Below are positions 28,118 through 37,305 of a stretch of 64,000 bases of DNA, one piece after another. How positions within the stretch are numbered: position 1 is the first letter of the stretch; each line of letters begins with the position of its first letter. The DNA comes from Akkermansia sp. (GTDB lineage: Bacteria; Verrucomicrobiota; Verrucomicrobiia; Verrucomicrobiales; Akkermansiaceae): positions 1 through 64,000 of the forward strand of contig JAFXCP010000021.1 of assembly GCA_017521405.1 (NCBI GenBank). Direction: 5' to 3'. The position numbers and the translations under genes were made by a program. The notes under the pieces were generated by a model. That model saw only the letters and a list, made by a program, of their open reading frames with translations. It did not search any database and was not told the DNA's origin.

Positions 28118-28581
28118 ACATACACTCCATGAAACAACTTCTTCTTATCCTCGTACTTCTGCTGGCTATGCCTGCCACCATGGCGAATTCCTCCGGCGAC
28201 CGCCTTATGAGTGAACTGCTGCAAATGGGCAGCGAAGCTCTCGCCAAAAGGGCGGCTAAAGAACGCGCCGCAGAGCAAAAGAACTTGCAACAACCGCCCC
28301 CCGGAAGTCTGGCAGGAGTGGTAAAGGATGCTGCCGATACACTGCTGGAAAACTACAAGCAGGATGGCCGGGATTATGCGGAGGAGTTAAGCCTCATTCT
28401 TGCGGATAAGGTGCTGGAAACCCCGCAGGTAAAATCCGCACTCAGCTCTGTACGCGCGCTCTGCGTAGCCGTAGTAATTTATCTGAGCGTGGTCACCCTC
28501 ATCATGATAGGCCTGTTGATACGCCTGCGAATACTCTTCGGGAAGCTGATGGTGGAGCTGCGGGCAAAGGAGGGGAGCTAG
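28114..28581 (+). CDS. Small exported/membrane protein coupled to the antiporter
   Basis: This 155-residue protein has an N-terminal signal sequence ending near AMPATMANS, a charged middle region with possible amphipathic helices, and one membrane helix near residues 113-137. No family is recognised. Its start overlaps the antiporter stop (ATGA), so the two are translationally coupled and it may be an ancillary subunit. Its 3' end overlaps by four bases the end of the convergent HAD phosphatase gene. Confidence 0.65.
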   Translation: MNIHSMKQLLLILVLLLAMPATMANSSGDRLMSELLQMGSEALAKRAAKERAAEQKNLQQPPPGSLAGVVKDAADTLLENYKQDGRDYAEELSLILADKVLETPQVKSALSSVRALCVAVVIYLSVVTLIMIGLLIRLRILFGKLMVELRAKEGS

Positions 28582-29210
28582 TCCTCCACCGGAGGGGCTT
28601 CCGCCACACGCACCACATCCATACCCGCAGCTAATCCGGCGCGGATACCGGGTTCCGCATCCTCGAACACCACACAATCCCCGGGGGCTACGCCCATGCG
28701 CTCCGCACAGAGCAGGAAAATATCCGGGCGGGGTTTTCCGCAGCCTTCCGGCACATCCGCAGGAGTAACCATAATGGGGAACAGCTCCGCCACCCCGGCA
28801 GAAAGCAAGGTTTCCCGGGCTCCCTCCGGCATGCTTCCCGTGCCGATGGCATAGGGGATTCCACAAGCATGCAGGCGGCGCACCAAATCCATAGTTTCCG
28901 GGATTTCCGGCAGCACCTCATTTTGCAGCAGCCAAGCATAACGCCGGCGCTTCTCCTCAGCCACGGTTTCCGGCTCCATGTGCAAGCCGTAAGTTTTGTT
29001 CAAATCCGCCACAATATCCGGCGCAGCCATTCCGCCATGGGCCACAAACTCGGCCCAGCGGAACACATGCAGCGGAGCGCCGTGTTTTTGCAAGGCCCAG
29101 CGCCACGCCCGATAGTGGGTAGCCATGCTATCTACCAAGGTGCCGTCCAAATCAAAAATATAGCCGGCATATGTTTTATCCGGCATTATTACCCGCGGAG
29201 TCATGGGCAT
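28578..29210 (-). CDS. HAD-superfamily phosphatase (beta-phosphoglucomutase/GPH-like)
   Basis: This 210-residue protein has all HAD motifs: FDLDGTLVDS (motif I, nucleophile Asp), AIGTGS (motif II), KPRPDIFLLC (motif III Lys) and VVFEDAEPGIRAGLAAGM (motif IV). A helical cap follows motif I. This is the subclass of beta-phosphoglucomutase and small sugar-phosphate phosphatases, so a sugar phosphate substrate is likely but not defined. The ATG shares one base with the upstream TrkA stop (TGATG), so it is translated with the potassium genes. Confidence 0.85.
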   Translation of the reverse strand: MPMTPRVIMPDKTYAGYIFDLDGTLVDSMATHYRAWRWALQKHGAPLHVFRWAEFVAHGGMAAPDIVADLNKTYGLHMEPETVAEEKRRRYAWLLQNEVLPEIPETMDLVRRLHACGIPYAIGTGSMPEGARETLLSAGVAELFPIMVTPADVPEGCGKPRPDIFLLCAERMGVAPGDCVVFEDAEPGIRAGLAAGMDVVRVAEAPPVED

Positions 29211-29914
29211 CAGAGGTCGAATTTGTTGACAAAAGCCTGCAAATCGGTATCCTTACCGAAAAGCACCAGCACATCCTCCTTCTGGAACACCATGGAGGCC
29301 TCCGGCATATCAATCACCGGCTGTTCCTGCTGTTCCAGAACATCGTCCCCGGAAGGTTCCGCCCAGGCCTGTCCGCGGCGCACCGTAAGCAAATTCAAGT
29401 GGTATTCCGAGCGCAAGCCCACATCCATGAGTTTGCGGCCCACCCAATCCTCGGGCAAGCGCACATCTGCCAAAGAATGGGTGGCATCCATACGGCGTTG
29501 CCGCATGAGGCCTTCATTCACAAATCGGGAGGCAAGCTGGCGAGCCGCCACATCCTCCACACGGAATAGCTCTGTTACGCCGATAAGTTTCAGCACCTTG
29601 CCATGCAGCTCGTTCACTGCGCGGGAGAGCAGGTTCGTTACCCCCAGCTCTCGTAGCTGGGCGGAAATGAGCATATTGCGTTCATACTGCTCCCCCACAG
29701 CTACTATGACATAGGTTTGCTCGTCCACGAGGTCGAGCTGGCGCAACACACGCATATCCGTAGCATCTCCCACAAGGGCATAGGAAACATTATCCTTGAG
29801 TTCTGCAATGGGAGCTTCCCGTTCGTCCAAGATGGTGACCTCGAAGCCGAGATCTGCCAGATACAGCGCCAAGGCGCGCCCGAATTGACCTATACCGATA
29901 ATGACAAATTTCAT
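29210..29914 (-). CDS. ktrA: Potassium uptake regulatory subunit (KtrA/TrkA-like)
   Basis: This 234-residue protein has an N-terminal RCK/TrkA-N Rossmann domain (MKFVIIGIGQFGRALALYL; the acidic nucleotide-binding residue in VTILDE) and a C-terminal TrkA-C domain (about 140-230). One nucleotide-binding domain is the KtrA size; E. coli TrkA has two. It gates the membrane subunit encoded 20 bases upstream. The stop overlaps the HAD phosphatase start. Confidence 0.85.
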   Translation of the reverse strand: MKFVIIGIGQFGRALALYLADLGFEVTILDEREAPIAELKDNVSYALVGDATDMRVLRQLDLVDEQTYVIVAVGEQYERNMLISAQLRELGVTNLLSRAVNELHGKVLKLIGVTELFRVEDVAARQLASRFVNEGLMRQRRMDATHSLADVRLPEDWVGRKLMDVGLRSEYHLNLLTVRRGQAWAEPSGDDVLEQQEQPVIDMPEASMVFQKEDVLVLFGKDTDLQAFVNKFDL

Positions 29915-29934
29915 ATATGAAACAAGGGGTAACT

Positions 29935-31731
29935 TTAGTTAAGGGGGAGGCGCGTTTCCGGCAAACGCACGGGGGAGGGGTCTTTCTGCCGGATGAAAAT
30001 AAGCATAAAGGTGAACATACCCACACGGCCAAAGAGCATATTCAACGCTACAATACATTTAGAAAATGAGGAAAGCTGCCCCACTGCCCCTAAATCAAAA
30101 CCGGTGGTAGTATAAGCGCTCACCTCCATGAAAAGCACCTTCACCACCCCGTAAGGGGAATGGGCTATCGAAGGTTCCAACAGCAGCACCAGCAAGGTGG
30201 TAAACACAATCCAGAAAATGGAGAGAACCACCGTTGCCATGGCCCGCTCCACGGTGTTGCGGGCAATACGGCGGCCATGCAGCTCCACATCCGTCTGGCC
30301 GCGCAGCACTCTGAATACCTCCAGCACGCAAAGGGCAAACACCGGTGCATACACACCACCGCCCGTACCGGCCGGGTTCCCCCCCACAAACATCAGGAAA
30401 CACAGGAAAAGTTGGTACACCGGTCCGTATTCACGAATATCCGTAAGGGCAAAGCCCGCAGAACGCCCCACGGCATTCCACAGGGATTCCCACACGTTGA
30501 ACCATCCATTCTCGTGCGCGGCATGGGCGGAGGGTTCCCATACGCCCAGCAGGGTAAGCCCCAGAGTACCCACCAGCATCACCAAGCACATCACACGCCA
30601 AACAAGCCACGAGTTCGTACTCCAGCGGCGGTTCGGGCGCTTACCGGAAAGGCGTTGCTTTAATCGTGTAAGACCTTCCAGATAAACGCCAAAGCCCACT
30701 GTACCCAGTAGTACAAGGAGTATCATCACCACTTGGACAGCATATTGATGCGTAACCCCCTGCTGCTGCATACCATGGGGAAAAATATCTATTCCCGCAT
30801 TACAAAAAGCGGAAACGGCATGAAACACGGCATAGCCCAACAAGTGCTCCTGCGGAATACCGGGATTTCCCTGCCAGAGGAAGTACAGGCAAGCCGCACC
30901 GGCGGTCTCCGCCAGCAGTGTAATGAATACAACCGTTTTAAGCAAAGCCGGCACCACATTCACCCCCTGCTGGTCCAGTATACCGGATACGGACATCGTA
31001 TCCCGTACGGCCAAGCGTTTCCCCACCATCATCAGTACAAAGTAGGAGAACGTCATCACCCCAATAGCTCCCACCTGAATATCCAGCAGCAACACCAGCT
31101 TCCCCAATGGAGTAAAAGTGGATGCCACATTCACAGTACTTAACCCGGTAATAGACGTGGCCGAGGCACAAATGAAAAACGCATCCACCAAAGATACAGG
31201 CACATATGTAGCCCCGGGCGTAAGCAACACCAGTGTGCTTACCACCACTAAGACCAGCATATAAGAAAAAAACATCACCGCCGGGGACCATCCCCGCCCC
31301 CCACGCACAGGGCTACGCCGCCGCGCACGCAAAAAGGCTCGTATGTTGACAATGGAAAAGCCCCCCAAAAGGAAACTGAGCACTAAGCTGCACAAAAAGG
31401 CCCAACCGGGCAAAAACTCCCACACTCCGCCGGAAAAAAAGAAGGAAGCCACCAGCCCCACCAAAAGCTGCAAGCCTAAATACCGCCCCGGACGCCCTTT
31501 CCTAATCCACTCTCCAAGGAAATGAAACAGCACCACCAAAGTATTGAACCACACGAGACCGCACAAAAGCATGTGCGAGCCATCCACAAAGGCATCGCGG
31601 GATTCCAAATTATCCGCCACCTGCTCGAAACAAGCCTCCCAAAGTACAATAAAAAGCACCATGAGGCCGGAGAGAATCTCCGGCAACTCCAAGGAGCGAA
31701 TAGACCTTTCTTCCTGCCTCACAAATGCCAT
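29935..31731 (-). CDS. Potassium transporter membrane subunit (TrkH/KtrB-like)
   Basis: A membrane protein of about 598 residues with the TrkH/KtrB pore repeats: ATSITGLSTVN, a segment around FCNAGIDIFPHG, GGNPAGTGGGVY and SAYTTTGFDLG, whose glycines line the selectivity filter. The N-terminal 150 residues contain extra membrane helices. The frame is open to 31914, overlapping the EamA gene by over 100 bases; I chose the ATG at 31731 (MAFVRQEERSIRSL), which leaves a normal 64-base gap. It works with the TrkA-type subunit downstream to import potassium. Confidence 0.85.
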   Translation of the reverse strand: MAFVRQEERSIRSLELPEILSGLMVLFIVLWEACFEQVADNLESRDAFVDGSHMLLCGLVWFNTLVVLFHFLGEWIRKGRPGRYLGLQLLVGLVASFFFSGGVWEFLPGWAFLCSLVLSFLLGGFSIVNIRAFLRARRRSPVRGGRGWSPAVMFFSYMLVLVVVSTLVLLTPGATYVPVSLVDAFFICASATSITGLSTVNVASTFTPLGKLVLLLDIQVGAIGVMTFSYFVLMMVGKRLAVRDTMSVSGILDQQGVNVVPALLKTVVFITLLAETAGAACLYFLWQGNPGIPQEHLLGYAVFHAVSAFCNAGIDIFPHGMQQQGVTHQYAVQVVMILLVLLGTVGFGVYLEGLTRLKQRLSGKRPNRRWSTNSWLVWRVMCLVMLVGTLGLTLLGVWEPSAHAAHENGWFNVWESLWNAVGRSAGFALTDIREYGPVYQLFLCFLMFVGGNPAGTGGGVYAPVFALCVLEVFRVLRGQTDVELHGRRIARNTVERAMATVVLSIFWIVFTTLLVLLLEPSIAHSPYGVVKVLFMEVSAYTTTGFDLGAVGQLSSFSKCIVALNMLFGRVGMFTFMLIFIRQKDPSPVRLPETRLPLN

Positions 31732-31795
31732 GATACGATTAGGTACGCAGGAATCATAGCACAAGAGAGCAGCTTTGGCAAGTCCGCCCCTCCCC

Positions 31796-32704
31796 TCAGG
31801 ATTTAGCTCCCTGCCGGGAGATGGCCCACACACCACCTGCAATACACAGTACAGCCACCACCTTTTGCCAAGAAAGCGCATCCACTCCCAGCAATATCCC
31901 CACAGTGGCAGCAATAACAGGCTGAATGTAATTATACGCTGTTACAGTGGAGGCTTCCAAATGCCTCTGCCCCACAATCATGAGCAGGTAGCTTACAAAA
32001 GAGCCGAACAGCACCACATATACCGTACCCAAACATTCCGGCGCACCCCATTGCCCCCACTGCATGGTGCATAACTCCCCGCCCCATAGCGGCGCCGTCA
32101 GCACCGCAGAAATGAGAAAAAGCCAACGCATAAGTACCACCGGGTGGTATTTCCGAATAAGACCGCTAAAAAAAACAAAGTAAAAGGATGCCGCCAGCTG
32201 GGAAACCAAGCATATTGCATCTCCCAGCGGGCTGCCCATACGCCCGCCCTGCATCCGGGAGCCCAAAATGAGGATGAGAGCCCCGGCAGCAGCCACCAGC
32301 AACCCGCCCACACGCCATGCGGTAATTTTTGCCCGCAGGAATAATACCGATAGCACAAAGGTAAACACCGGCGTAGTGGTGGTGATAACGCAGGCATTTG
32401 TGGGGGAGGTATACTGCACCCCCAACACATAGCAAAATTGGTTAATTCCCATACCGCAAAGAGACATGAGGACAAGCCATTTCCAATCTTCCCGGGCGAT
32501 GGGCTGCCGTGGCACCATGACAGAAGCCACCCAAAATAAGCAAGCCGCCCCGCATAGCCGAAAAGCAGCCATACTTACTCCCGTAATCAAACCGCTTTCC
32601 ATGGCCCACTTGCACAGGGGGCTCATAAGCCCAAAGCAAAGAAATGCCCCCAATGTAAGGAGATGTGCCTGCCCCCGGGAAATGGTGTTCCGGGGGTGCT
32701 GCAT
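31796..32704 (-). CDS. EamA-family (DMT) transporter
   Basis: About ten hydrophobic helices in two EamA repeats, for example LGAFLCFGLMSPLCKWAM with SMAAFRLCGAACLFWVA, and in the second half FYFVFFSGLIRKYHP with TAYNYIQPVIAATVGILLG. These proteins export amino acids or other small metabolites; the substrate cannot be told here. In-frame starts exist at 32728, 32707 and 32704; the latter two follow an AAGGAAC ribosome-binding site. A ten-G run (C on this strand) lies upstream at 32739-32748, between this gene and the divergent glgB. Confidence 0.8.
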   Translation of the reverse strand: MQHPRNTISRGQAHLLTLGAFLCFGLMSPLCKWAMESGLITGVSMAAFRLCGAACLFWVASVMVPRQPIAREDWKWLVLMSLCGMGINQFCYVLGVQYTSPTNACVITTTTPVFTFVLSVLFLRAKITAWRVGGLLVAAAGALILILGSRMQGGRMGSPLGDAICLVSQLAASFYFVFFSGLIRKYHPVVLMRWLFLISAVLTAPLWGGELCTMQWGQWGAPECLGTVYVVLFGSFVSYLLMIVGQRHLEASTVTAYNYIQPVIAATVGILLGVDALSWQKVVAVLCIAGGVWAISRQGAKS

Positions 32705-32738
32705 CATGTTCCTTGCCTTCCTAGCCATGCCTGTGTGT

Positions 32739-32748
32739 GGGGGGGGGG
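32739..32748 (+). repeat. Ten-base G homopolymer between divergent genes
   Basis: An uninterrupted run of ten G bases sits about 35 bases upstream of the EamA start and 104 bases upstream of glgB. Such tracts can change length by slippage. No promoter box is clearly affected. Confidence 0.85.
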
Positions 32749-32816
32749 AGGTATTCTATCTGATTCCCGCCCCAAGGTCAACCCCGGTTTCTGCATCGGC
32801 TGGAGGGGCTTTCTAC

Positions 32817-32845
32817 TTGCACCGCAAGAGGAATGGGTGTACACT
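32817..32845 (+). promoter_or_regulatory. Probable promoter of glgB, giving a leaderless mRNA
   Basis: TTGCAC (32817-32822) and TACACT (32840-32845) are 17 bases apart. Transcription would begin about 7 bases later, at or near the ATG at 32852. Confidence 0.5.
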
Positions 32846-32851
32846 GGAAGC

Positions 32852-34873
32852 ATGAGAAGATCCCCCATTCCCGGATTGGTACTGGCAGATGGATGGCTTG
32901 CTCCCTTTGAGCGCGAAATCAAGGGGCGTCTGCGGCTTTTCGATGCCCAATTGGAGCGTATTTGCCGCAGGAGTGGTTCTCTTCCGGATTTTGCGAGGGC
33001 ATATGCCCATATGGGATTCAACCGCGATGCAGCCACCGGCGAGTGGATATACCGCGAGTGGGCTCCCGGAGCGCGCGAGTTGTACCTGATTGGCGATTTT
33101 AATAATTGGGACCGCGGTGCCACTCCCCTGCACCGCCTTGCTTCCGGCGTGTGGGAAACACGCCTCCCGGCAGAGACACTGCACCATGGGCAGCGGGTAA
33201 AAGTACATGTGGTGGGAGCGGATAATCAACACAGGGACCGCATTCCGGCATGGATTCGCTATACTCAGCAAGATGCGGTTACATACGATTACTGCGGCAT
33301 CATTTGGGAACCGGAACAGCCCTATATTTGGAAAAATACACGCTGGAATCCCGCCCGAATTAAGACCCCTTTTATTTACGAAGCCCATGTAGGCATGGCC
33401 GGGGAGGAGGGTTGCATCCACAGCTACAGGGAGTTTGCGGATGCCGTGTTACCCCGAGTGGCAAAACTGGGCTACAATGTGGTGCAGCTCATGGCCATCC
33501 AAGAGCATCCGTACTATGGTTCCTTCGGTTACCATGTTTCTTCCTTCTTTGCGCCGTGCAACCGCTTCGGCACGCCGGAGGATTTGAAATATCTGGTAGA
33601 TACGGCCCATGGCATGGGCATTGCCGTTCTTCTGGATGTGGTGCATTCCCATGCCGTAAAAAATGTGGCGGAGGGGCTGAATAATTTTGACGGTTCCGGC
33701 GGGCAGTATTTCTGTGCAGGGGAACGCGATAGCCGCCACCCGGATTGGGACAGTTGCCTGTTCGATTACGGGAGGGAAGAGGTGTTGGAATTCCTGCTCA
33801 GCAATCTGCGCTGGTGGTTAGAAGAATTCCGTTTCGATGGATTCCGCTTCGATGGCGTAACCAGTATGCTCTACCTCCACCACGGGCACGAGCCTTTCGG
33901 CAGTTTGGATTGCTATTTCAACACACAGGTAAACTTAAACGCCGTCACCTATTTACAATTAGCCGCCACGCTGGTGCAGCAAGTACGCCCGGGAGCTTTT
34001 GCCATTGCGGAGGATATGAGCGGCATGCCGGGGCTCTGCCGCCCGGTGGATGAAGGGGGCTTCGGCTTCACCCACCGCTTGGCTATGGGGCTTCCCGATT
34101 ACTGGATTAAACTCCTCAAAGAAAAAAAGGACGAGGAATGGAGCGTGGGGGATATTTGGTACACACTCATTAACCGCCGCTACGGAGAGGCCAACATTGC
34201 CTATGCCGAAAGCCACGACCAAGCCCTGGTGGGGGATAAGACAATAGCCTTCCGCCTTATGGATGCCGAAATGTACACCCATATGAGCTGCGATACCCCC
34301 AGTATCATCATCGACCGCGGCATGGCTCTGCACAAGATGATTCGCTTAGCCACCCTTGCCGCCGGTGGTGAAGGATGGCTCAACTTCATGGGTAATGAAT
34401 TCGGGCACCCGGAATGGATTGATTTTCCACGAGAAGGAAACGGCAATTCATACCAGTACTGCCGCCGCCAGTGGAGCTTGGTGGACAATAAATTACTGCG
34501 CTACCGCTACCTGAACGCCTTCGATGCCGCCATGGTGGAACTGGCCAAGCAGCGGGAACTGCTAGCCGCCCGCCCGGCACGACCTCTGAACATGGATGAG
34601 CAAAACCAAGTAATGGCTTTTGAGCGCGGGGGGCTCCTCTTTGTGTTCAACTGGAATGGTTCGCAAGCTATTCCCGATTACAAACTGCCCGCCCCCACCC
34701 ATGGGGAATGGCAAGTGGTGCTGGATTCGGACGATGTACGCTTTGGCGGAATGGGACGCCAGGATACCGGCATAACTCACTTTACCGATAAGCAACAAAA
34801 GCTCTCCCTCTACCTTTTGCCCCGCACCGTCATGGTGCTGGCTCCGCGCTATCAAAGTACCCGCCCTTACTAA
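32852..34873 (+). CDS. glgB: 1,4-alpha-glucan branching enzyme, eukaryotic-type (GH13_8-like)
   Basis: A 673-residue glycogen branching enzyme. An N-terminal CBM48-like region (FNRDAATGEWIYREWAPGA, LIGDFNNW) precedes a GH13 barrel with the nucleophile in FDGFRFDGVTSML (about residue 333), acid/base Glu in AIAEDMSGMPG (about 386) and the SHDQ motif (about 454). VQLMAIQEHPYYGSFGYHV and NFMGNEFGHPEWIDFPREGN mark the eukaryote-like GH13_8 subgroup rather than the usual GH13_9 bacterial GlgB. The frame is open to 32663, but only residues from the ATG at 32852 (MRRSPIPGLVLADGW) resemble the family. The enzyme adds alpha-1,6 branches to glycogen. No other glycogen genes are adjacent. Confidence 0.9.
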   Translation: MRRSPIPGLVLADGWLAPFEREIKGRLRLFDAQLERICRRSGSLPDFARAYAHMGFNRDAATGEWIYREWAPGARELYLIGDFNNWDRGATPLHRLASGVWETRLPAETLHHGQRVKVHVVGADNQHRDRIPAWIRYTQQDAVTYDYCGIIWEPEQPYIWKNTRWNPARIKTPFIYEAHVGMAGEEGCIHSYREFADAVLPRVAKLGYNVVQLMAIQEHPYYGSFGYHVSSFFAPCNRFGTPEDLKYLVDTAHGMGIAVLLDVVHSHAVKNVAEGLNNFDGSGGQYFCAGERDSRHPDWDSCLFDYGREEVLEFLLSNLRWWLEEFRFDGFRFDGVTSMLYLHHGHEPFGSLDCYFNTQVNLNAVTYLQLAATLVQQVRPGAFAIAEDMSGMPGLCRPVDEGGFGFTHRLAMGLPDYWIKLLKEKKDEEWSVGDIWYTLINRRYGEANIAYAESHDQALVGDKTIAFRLMDAEMYTHMSCDTPSIIIDRGMALHKMIRLATLAAGGEGWLNFMGNEFGHPEWIDFPREGNGNSYQYCRRQWSLVDNKLLRYRYLNAFDAAMVELAKQRELLAARPARPLNMDEQNQVMAFERGGLLFVFNWNGSQAIPDYKLPAPTHGEWQVVLDSDDVRFGGMGRQDTGITHFTDKQQKLSLYLLPRTVMVLAPRYQSTRPY

Positions 34874-34876
34874 GCC

Positions 34877-36673
34877 ATGAAAATCCACCTGCTGCTCCCG
34901 GTACTATTTATGCTTTTCTGTGCCTATTTAGGCACAGCGGCGGCAGCCCCCAAACGCCCCAATCTGCTCTTTATCATCACGGATGACCATGCAGTAGGAG
35001 CGCTGGGCACCAGCGAAGCGGATTCTCCCATTCCTCTGCCGGGATTCCGGCGACTGGCGGCAGAGGGCATGGTATTCGACCGTGCCTACTGTGCCAACTC
35101 CCTCTGCGGACCTTCCCGCGCCAGCATGCTCACCGGGCGCCATTCTCATAACAATGGTTTCCTGTATAATTACGGCGGTCCCGCCTTCAACGGAACCCAG
35201 CCCACCTATCCCAAAATGCTGCAAGCAGCCGGATACCAAACAGCCATTATCGGCAAATGGCACCTTATCTCCTCCCCCACAGGATTTGATTTTTGGCAGG
35301 TTTTCCCCAGTCAGGGAGATTATTGGAACCCCACCTTCCTCCACCAAGGCGGGCGCAAAAAAGAATCCGGTTATGTTACCGATGTCGTTACCCAAAAAGC
35401 TATTGACTGGCTGGAGAACAGGGATAAAAAAAAGCCATTTGCACTCATCGTGGGGCATAAAGCACCGCACCGCAATTGGATACCTGCCGTACGCCACTTA
35501 TGGAAAGCCCGGCGCTGTGTAGCCAAGCTCACCCCGCCAAAAACGCTTGACGACAATTTTGAAAACCGACCGGAATTCTTTCTCCATAATCGCCAAAGCG
35601 TGCTATGGGATTTATGCAATTGGAATGATAGCCACCTGATGGAAAGCGAAATTCCCTTCGACGTGATGAAGGAAATCGTACCTCGCCGCACGCTGAGAAA
35701 GATGATGGAGGAAGGCAAGTTTTCCGGGCAGATACCCAAGGACTTCAACATCGATTCCCACACCCCACGCTTTGCACCCAAAACAAATTACGGATGGTCT
35801 CTCAATAGCCTCGATGCCGGAGTGCGGGAGCAATACCGCAAATTCTATAACCAACGTACGCAAAAATTCGTGCGCGATTTCCGAGCCGGCAAAATCCAAA
35901 CACCACACGATATGGCCGTGCAGCGCTGGCGCTGGTACATGGAAGATTATCTGGGCACCCTTTTTGCCGTAGATCAATCCGTGGATTCCCTCCTCGATTA
36001 TCTGGATAAAAAACGGCTCTCCGGCAATACGCTGGTTATCTACGTGGGCGACCAAGGCTTCTACCTCGGAGAGCATGGACTTTACGATAAACGCCTCATT
36101 TTTGAGGAAAGTTTCCGCATGCCCCTCATTATGCGCTGGAAAGGTCGCATTGCCGCAGGCGTACGCAGTAATGCACTTGTGCAGAATATCGACTACGCCC
36201 CCACCATTCTGGACGTAACCCATACGGATACCCCCGCCAATAGGCGCAGCATGGAAGGCATTTCTCTCAAACCGCTCTTCAAAACAGGAGATTCTCCGGC
36301 CTTCCGAAACAGAGCTTTGTACTACGCCTTCTACGAGCAACCGGGAGAACATAATGCCCCCCGCCACGATGGTTTCCGCAATGAGCGCTATACCTTTGCA
36401 CGCATCTGGACGCCCACTGACCAAGAACGACGCAGCGGCAAGCGCCGCCCCGACAATGAATGGCTCCTTATCGATAACAAAAAGGACCCGTCTCAACTCC
36501 GCAATGTGGCCAATGAGCCGGAATATGCCGCCACCATGCGAGAACTAAAAGAAACATACTACCAATTGCGCCGCAAATATCGAGTACCGGAGGATTGCCC
36601 CGGCTCCGGCCAAAAGATTCCCGTATTCCTCCCCTCCTGGGGTACCAAGGCGAACGAGCGGATAACAGAATAG
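34877..36673 (+). CDS. Secreted sulfatase (family S1, formylglycine type)
   Basis: A 598-residue protein with a signal peptide ending at AAAA (about 1-24). The sulfatase signature CGPSRASMLTG is at about 77-87; Cys77 is the residue converted to formylglycine. Metal-binding Asp residues occur in ITDDHA (36-37), and later motifs include GKWHL and GDQGFYLGEHGLYDKR. It is the size and layout of bacterial exo-sulfatases acting on mucin or glycosaminoglycan sugars. The precise sulfate position is not predictable here. It starts three bases after glgB, so the two may share a transcript, though their roles differ. Confidence 0.9.
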   Translation: MKIHLLLPVLFMLFCAYLGTAAAAPKRPNLLFIITDDHAVGALGTSEADSPIPLPGFRRLAAEGMVFDRAYCANSLCGPSRASMLTGRHSHNNGFLYNYGGPAFNGTQPTYPKMLQAAGYQTAIIGKWHLISSPTGFDFWQVFPSQGDYWNPTFLHQGGRKKESGYVTDVVTQKAIDWLENRDKKKPFALIVGHKAPHRNWIPAVRHLWKARRCVAKLTPPKTLDDNFENRPEFFLHNRQSVLWDLCNWNDSHLMESEIPFDVMKEIVPRRTLRKMMEEGKFSGQIPKDFNIDSHTPRFAPKTNYGWSLNSLDAGVREQYRKFYNQRTQKFVRDFRAGKIQTPHDMAVQRWRWYMEDYLGTLFAVDQSVDSLLDYLDKKRLSGNTLVIYVGDQGFYLGEHGLYDKRLIFEESFRMPLIMRWKGRIAAGVRSNALVQNIDYAPTILDVTHTDTPANRRSMEGISLKPLFKTGDSPAFRNRALYYAFYEQPGEHNAPRHDGFRNERYTFARIWTPTDQERRSGKRRPDNEWLLIDNKKDPSQLRNVANEPEYAATMRELKETYYQLRRKYRVPEDCPGSGQKIPVFLPSWGTKANERITE

Positions 36674-36685
36674 TAGGCCGTGGCA

Positions 36686-36714
36686 TTGACTTTCCCTGGC
36701 CTAAATGTTATGAT
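36686..36714 (+). promoter_or_regulatory. Sigma-70 promoter of the MntP-like gene
   Basis: TTGACT (36686-36691) and TATGAT (36709-36714) are spaced by 17 bases. The ATG at 36730 leaves a leader of only about 9 bases. Confidence 0.65.
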
Positions 36715-36729
36715 GCCGGGGCTTTTTCC

Positions 36730-37296
36730 ATGAATATATCGGAACTCATCCTCATCGCTCTGGCTCTCGCGGTGGATGCCACGGTGTACTCATTCTCCTA
36801 TGGGCTGGTACTGCGGAACGGCCGCTGGCCTGCTGCTCTTAAACTAGCGCTCTGCACAGGCAGCTTCCAGGCAGGCATGCCCCTGCTGGGATATTGGGGG
36901 GGGATAGAGGTGCGCCAGTGGGTCGATACATGGGCGCCATGGATTGTCCTTGCCACCTTTGGCATTCTGGGGCTGGGCATTATCCGCAATGCATGGAAGC
37001 AGGAGGAAGCCCCCCCCGCAAATGAGGTCTTAAGCATTTCCGCATTACTGCTTGTAGGCGTGGCTACCAGCATCGATGCCTTGGCCGTGGGCGCATGCAT
37101 GGCCTTGGGCTCTCTTGTTTGCGAGGAGGCTTCCACCCTTCACCTCCTCCTCTGTGCCACCGTTATCGGCGCTATCACTTTTGCCGGCAGTTTGGGGGCC
37201 TTCCACAGTGCCCGCATCCTGCACCACCTTCCCACCCGCTGGCTGGAAACTGCTGCGGGGCTTATTCTTATTTTTCTGGGGCTTCACCAAATTTAA
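36730..37296 (+). CDS. mntP: MntP-like manganese efflux pump
   Basis: A 188-residue membrane protein with six helices and the repeated family motif: LALAVDATVYSFSYGL in the first half and GVATSIDALAVGACMALG in the second, each with the conserved Asp. E. coli MntP exports manganese. The first repeat has VDATVYSFSYG in place of the usual VDAFAVSLGNG, so the substrate could differ. The frame opens earlier at 36595, but that overlaps the sulfatase; the ATG at 36730 fits the promoter. No yybP-ykoY riboswitch is visible. Confidence 0.8.
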   Translation: MNISELILIALALAVDATVYSFSYGLVLRNGRWPAALKLALCTGSFQAGMPLLGYWGGIEVRQWVDTWAPWIVLATFGILGLGIIRNAWKQEEAPPANEVLSISALLLVGVATSIDALAVGACMALGSLVCEEASTLHLLLCATVIGAITFAGSLGAFHSARILHHLPTRWLETAAGLILIFLGLHQI

Positions 37297-37305
37297 GCAA
37301 GCCGC

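Noticed and set aside
36600..36729. Manganese (yybP-ykoY) riboswitch before the MntP-like gene
   Set aside because: The promoter leaves only a 9-base leader, and no riboswitch-like fold is visible in the sulfatase tail.
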